DNA of 64,000 nucleotides. Origin: B30-G6 sp964633115. GTDB taxonomy: Bacteria; Desulfobacterota; Desulfobacteria; Desulfobacterales; B30-G6. The notes below the pieces were generated by a model. It saw only the letters and a program-made list of their open reading frames with translations, was not told the DNA's origin and searched no databases. Shown one piece after another: positions 63,022-64,000 of this stretch (positions within the stretch are counted from its first letter, which is position 1; every line of letters starts with the position of its first letter). Where the stretch lies: contig CAZWEO010000015.1 in NCBI GenBank assembly GCA_964633115.1, forward strand, positions 1 through 64,000, given 5' to 3'. Made by a program: the position numbers and the translations under genes.

Positions 63022-64000
63022 TTACTTAACCGTCTTGCCCTCATATTCTTTCAATATCCTTCGCGCCACCGACACCTTATGAACCTCATCGGCACCGTCA
63101 TAGATTCTGGCGGCCCGTTCGTGGCGATAGAAAAAGGAAATAATGGTATCGTCTGTCATACCCAAACCGCCATGCACCTGGAGTGCCCGGTCAATAACCC
63201 GTTGCATAGTATTGGCCACCACAAACTTGATCAGCGAAATATCCTGGCGTGCTTCCTTGACGCCTCTATTCTCGATGGTCCAAGCAGTATGTAATACCAA
63301 TAAGCGTGCCGCCCGAATTTCGGCGGCCGACTCGGCAATCCAGGATTGGATAATTTGTTTATGGGCCAATGTTTTGCCGGGTGAAATCACGCGTGTCATG
63401 GCCCGATGACACATAAGGTCAAAAACCCGGTTGCAGATGCCAATCCAGCGCATACAATGGTGAATCCGGCCCGGTCCCAGGCGTTCCTGAGCGATAACAA
63501 ATCCCTGACCTTCGCCACCCAGCAGGTTTTTCTGTGGCACCCGGCAGTTCTGGTAGAGGATTTCCGCATGCGTAAAGTAATCTTCGCCCTCGTGACCCAT
63601 AACCGGAATGTTACGCACATGGTTGAAGCCCGGCGTGTCCGTGGGCACAATAATCATGCTGGCGCGTGTATAGGGGGATTCGTCTGGATTGGTAACCGCC
63701 ATAACAATGGCAAACCGGGCACCATCGGCAGAAGAGGTAAACCATTTGTGGCCATTGATCACATAATCATCCCCGTCATTAACGGCCGTGGTATCCAACA
63801 GCACCGGGTTGGAGCCGGGCTGATCCACCTCGGTCATGGAAAAACAACTTCTGATCTTTCCGTCCACCAGTGGTTTGAGGAATTTTTCCTTTTGTTCATC
63901 GGTGCCATATTTATAGAGAACTTCGATATTGCCGGCATCCGGCGCCTGGCAGCCAAAAGTCAAAAATCCCAGGGGCGCGCCGCCCAGGACTTCCGAGACC
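63022..64000 (-). CDS. Acyl-CoA dehydrogenase, ACAD10/11 (LvaC-like) type, 5' end beyond window
   Basis: The frame runs from the right window edge (reading SEVLGGAPLGFLTFGCQAPD) to a stop at 63022, so about 326 C-terminal residues of a roughly 400-residue protein are present. The FAD/substrate parts are CFSMTEVDQPGSNPVLL and INGHKWFTSSADGA; QVHGGLGMTDD and the C-terminal RIYDGADEVHKVSVARRIL are the family's typical end. The ending DGxDEVH is the ACAD10/11 signature rather than that of a classic fatty acyl-CoA dehydrogenase. With the adjacent kinase it could turn a 4-hydroxyacyl-CoA into an enoyl-CoA through a phospho intermediate. Confidence 0.88.
   Translation of the reverse strand, partial: VSEVLGGAPLGFLTFGCQAPDAGNIEVLYKYGTDEQKEKFLKPLVDGKIRSCFSMTEVDQPGSNPVLLDTTAVNDGDDYVINGHKWFTSSADGARFAIVMAVTNPDESPYTRASMIIVPTDTPGFNHVRNIPVMGHEGEDYFTHAEILYQNCRVPQKNLLGGEGQGFVIAQERLGPGRIHHCMRWIGICNRVFDLMCHRAMTRVISPGKTLAHKQIIQSWIAESAAEIRAARLLVLHTAWTIENRGVKEARQDISLIKFVVANTMQRVIDRALQVHGGLGMTDDTIISFFYRHERAARIYDGADEVHKVSVARRILKEYEGKTVK

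Overview
The window looks like chromosomal DNA from a mesophilic anaerobic bacterium, most likely a Desulfobacterota (Desulfobacterales-type) fatty-acid and aromatic-acid degrader. This is inferred from the gene families: a ferredoxin-linked 2-oxoacid oxidoreductase, corrinoid and MttB-type methyltransferases, many beta-oxidation genes with ETF, TRAP transporters, a double-PrkA/SpoVR/DUF444 operon, a remnant of a flavodiiron protein and a CoA-transferase/GNAT fusion. No rRNA, tRNA or CRISPR array was found.

Region 1 (1-19.4 kb) reads as a catabolic island. On the minus strand are a crotonase (cut by the left edge), a FadR-type GntR regulator, a UroD-like methyltransferase fused to its own corrinoid domain, a four-subunit 2-oxoacid:ferredoxin oxidoreductase and a TRAP transporter. 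Divergently, on the plus strand, are a second TRAP transporter, a LarA-like nickel-pincer-type protein, a stand-alone UroD-like methyltransferase, a Tat-exported solute-binding protein and a non-pyrrolysine MttB-family methyltransferase. Three near-identical FadR-type operator sequences lie ahead of the crotonase and both TRAP operons, suggesting one regulon for uptake and demethylation/oxidation of an unknown small carboxylate or methylated compound.

Region 2 (19.4-33.5 kb) holds a HigBA-like toxin-antitoxin pair, a 1.2-kilo-residue HAD/GH65 sugar-phosphorylase fusion with a second HAD phosphatase, a crotonase lacking the hydratase glutamates, a divergent NDP-forming acyl-CoA synthetase alpha chain, an RND efflux pair whose pump has an unusual 215-residue C-terminal extension, and a SAM methyltransferase.

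Region 3 (33.4-47.5 kb) has an intact four-gene stress-kinase operon (PrkA, DUF444, SpoVR, second PrkA) flanked by at least six decayed genes: thioesterase, MetE-like protein, flavodiiron protein, CoA-transferase/GNAT, FMN-binding protein and SRPBCC protein. Several keep both ends but have lost the middle.

Region 4 (47.5-64 kb) carries an ABC1/UbiB kinase with a TetR regulator, a divergent BetI-like regulator with a carotenoid-desaturase-like flavoprotein, a frameshifted Sel1-repeat membrane protein, and a long minus-strand lipid-oxidation block: ETF alpha/beta, thiolase, FadJ-like bifunctional enzyme, long acyl-CoA dehydrogenase, 3-hydroxyacyl-CoA dehydrogenase, an APH-type kinase and an ACAD10/11-type acyl-CoA dehydrogenase cut by the right edge. 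The last two resemble the split kinase/dehydrogenase pair that removes a 4-hydroxyl group via a phosphorylated acyl-CoA. Functions are from reading motifs only; no database search was possible.
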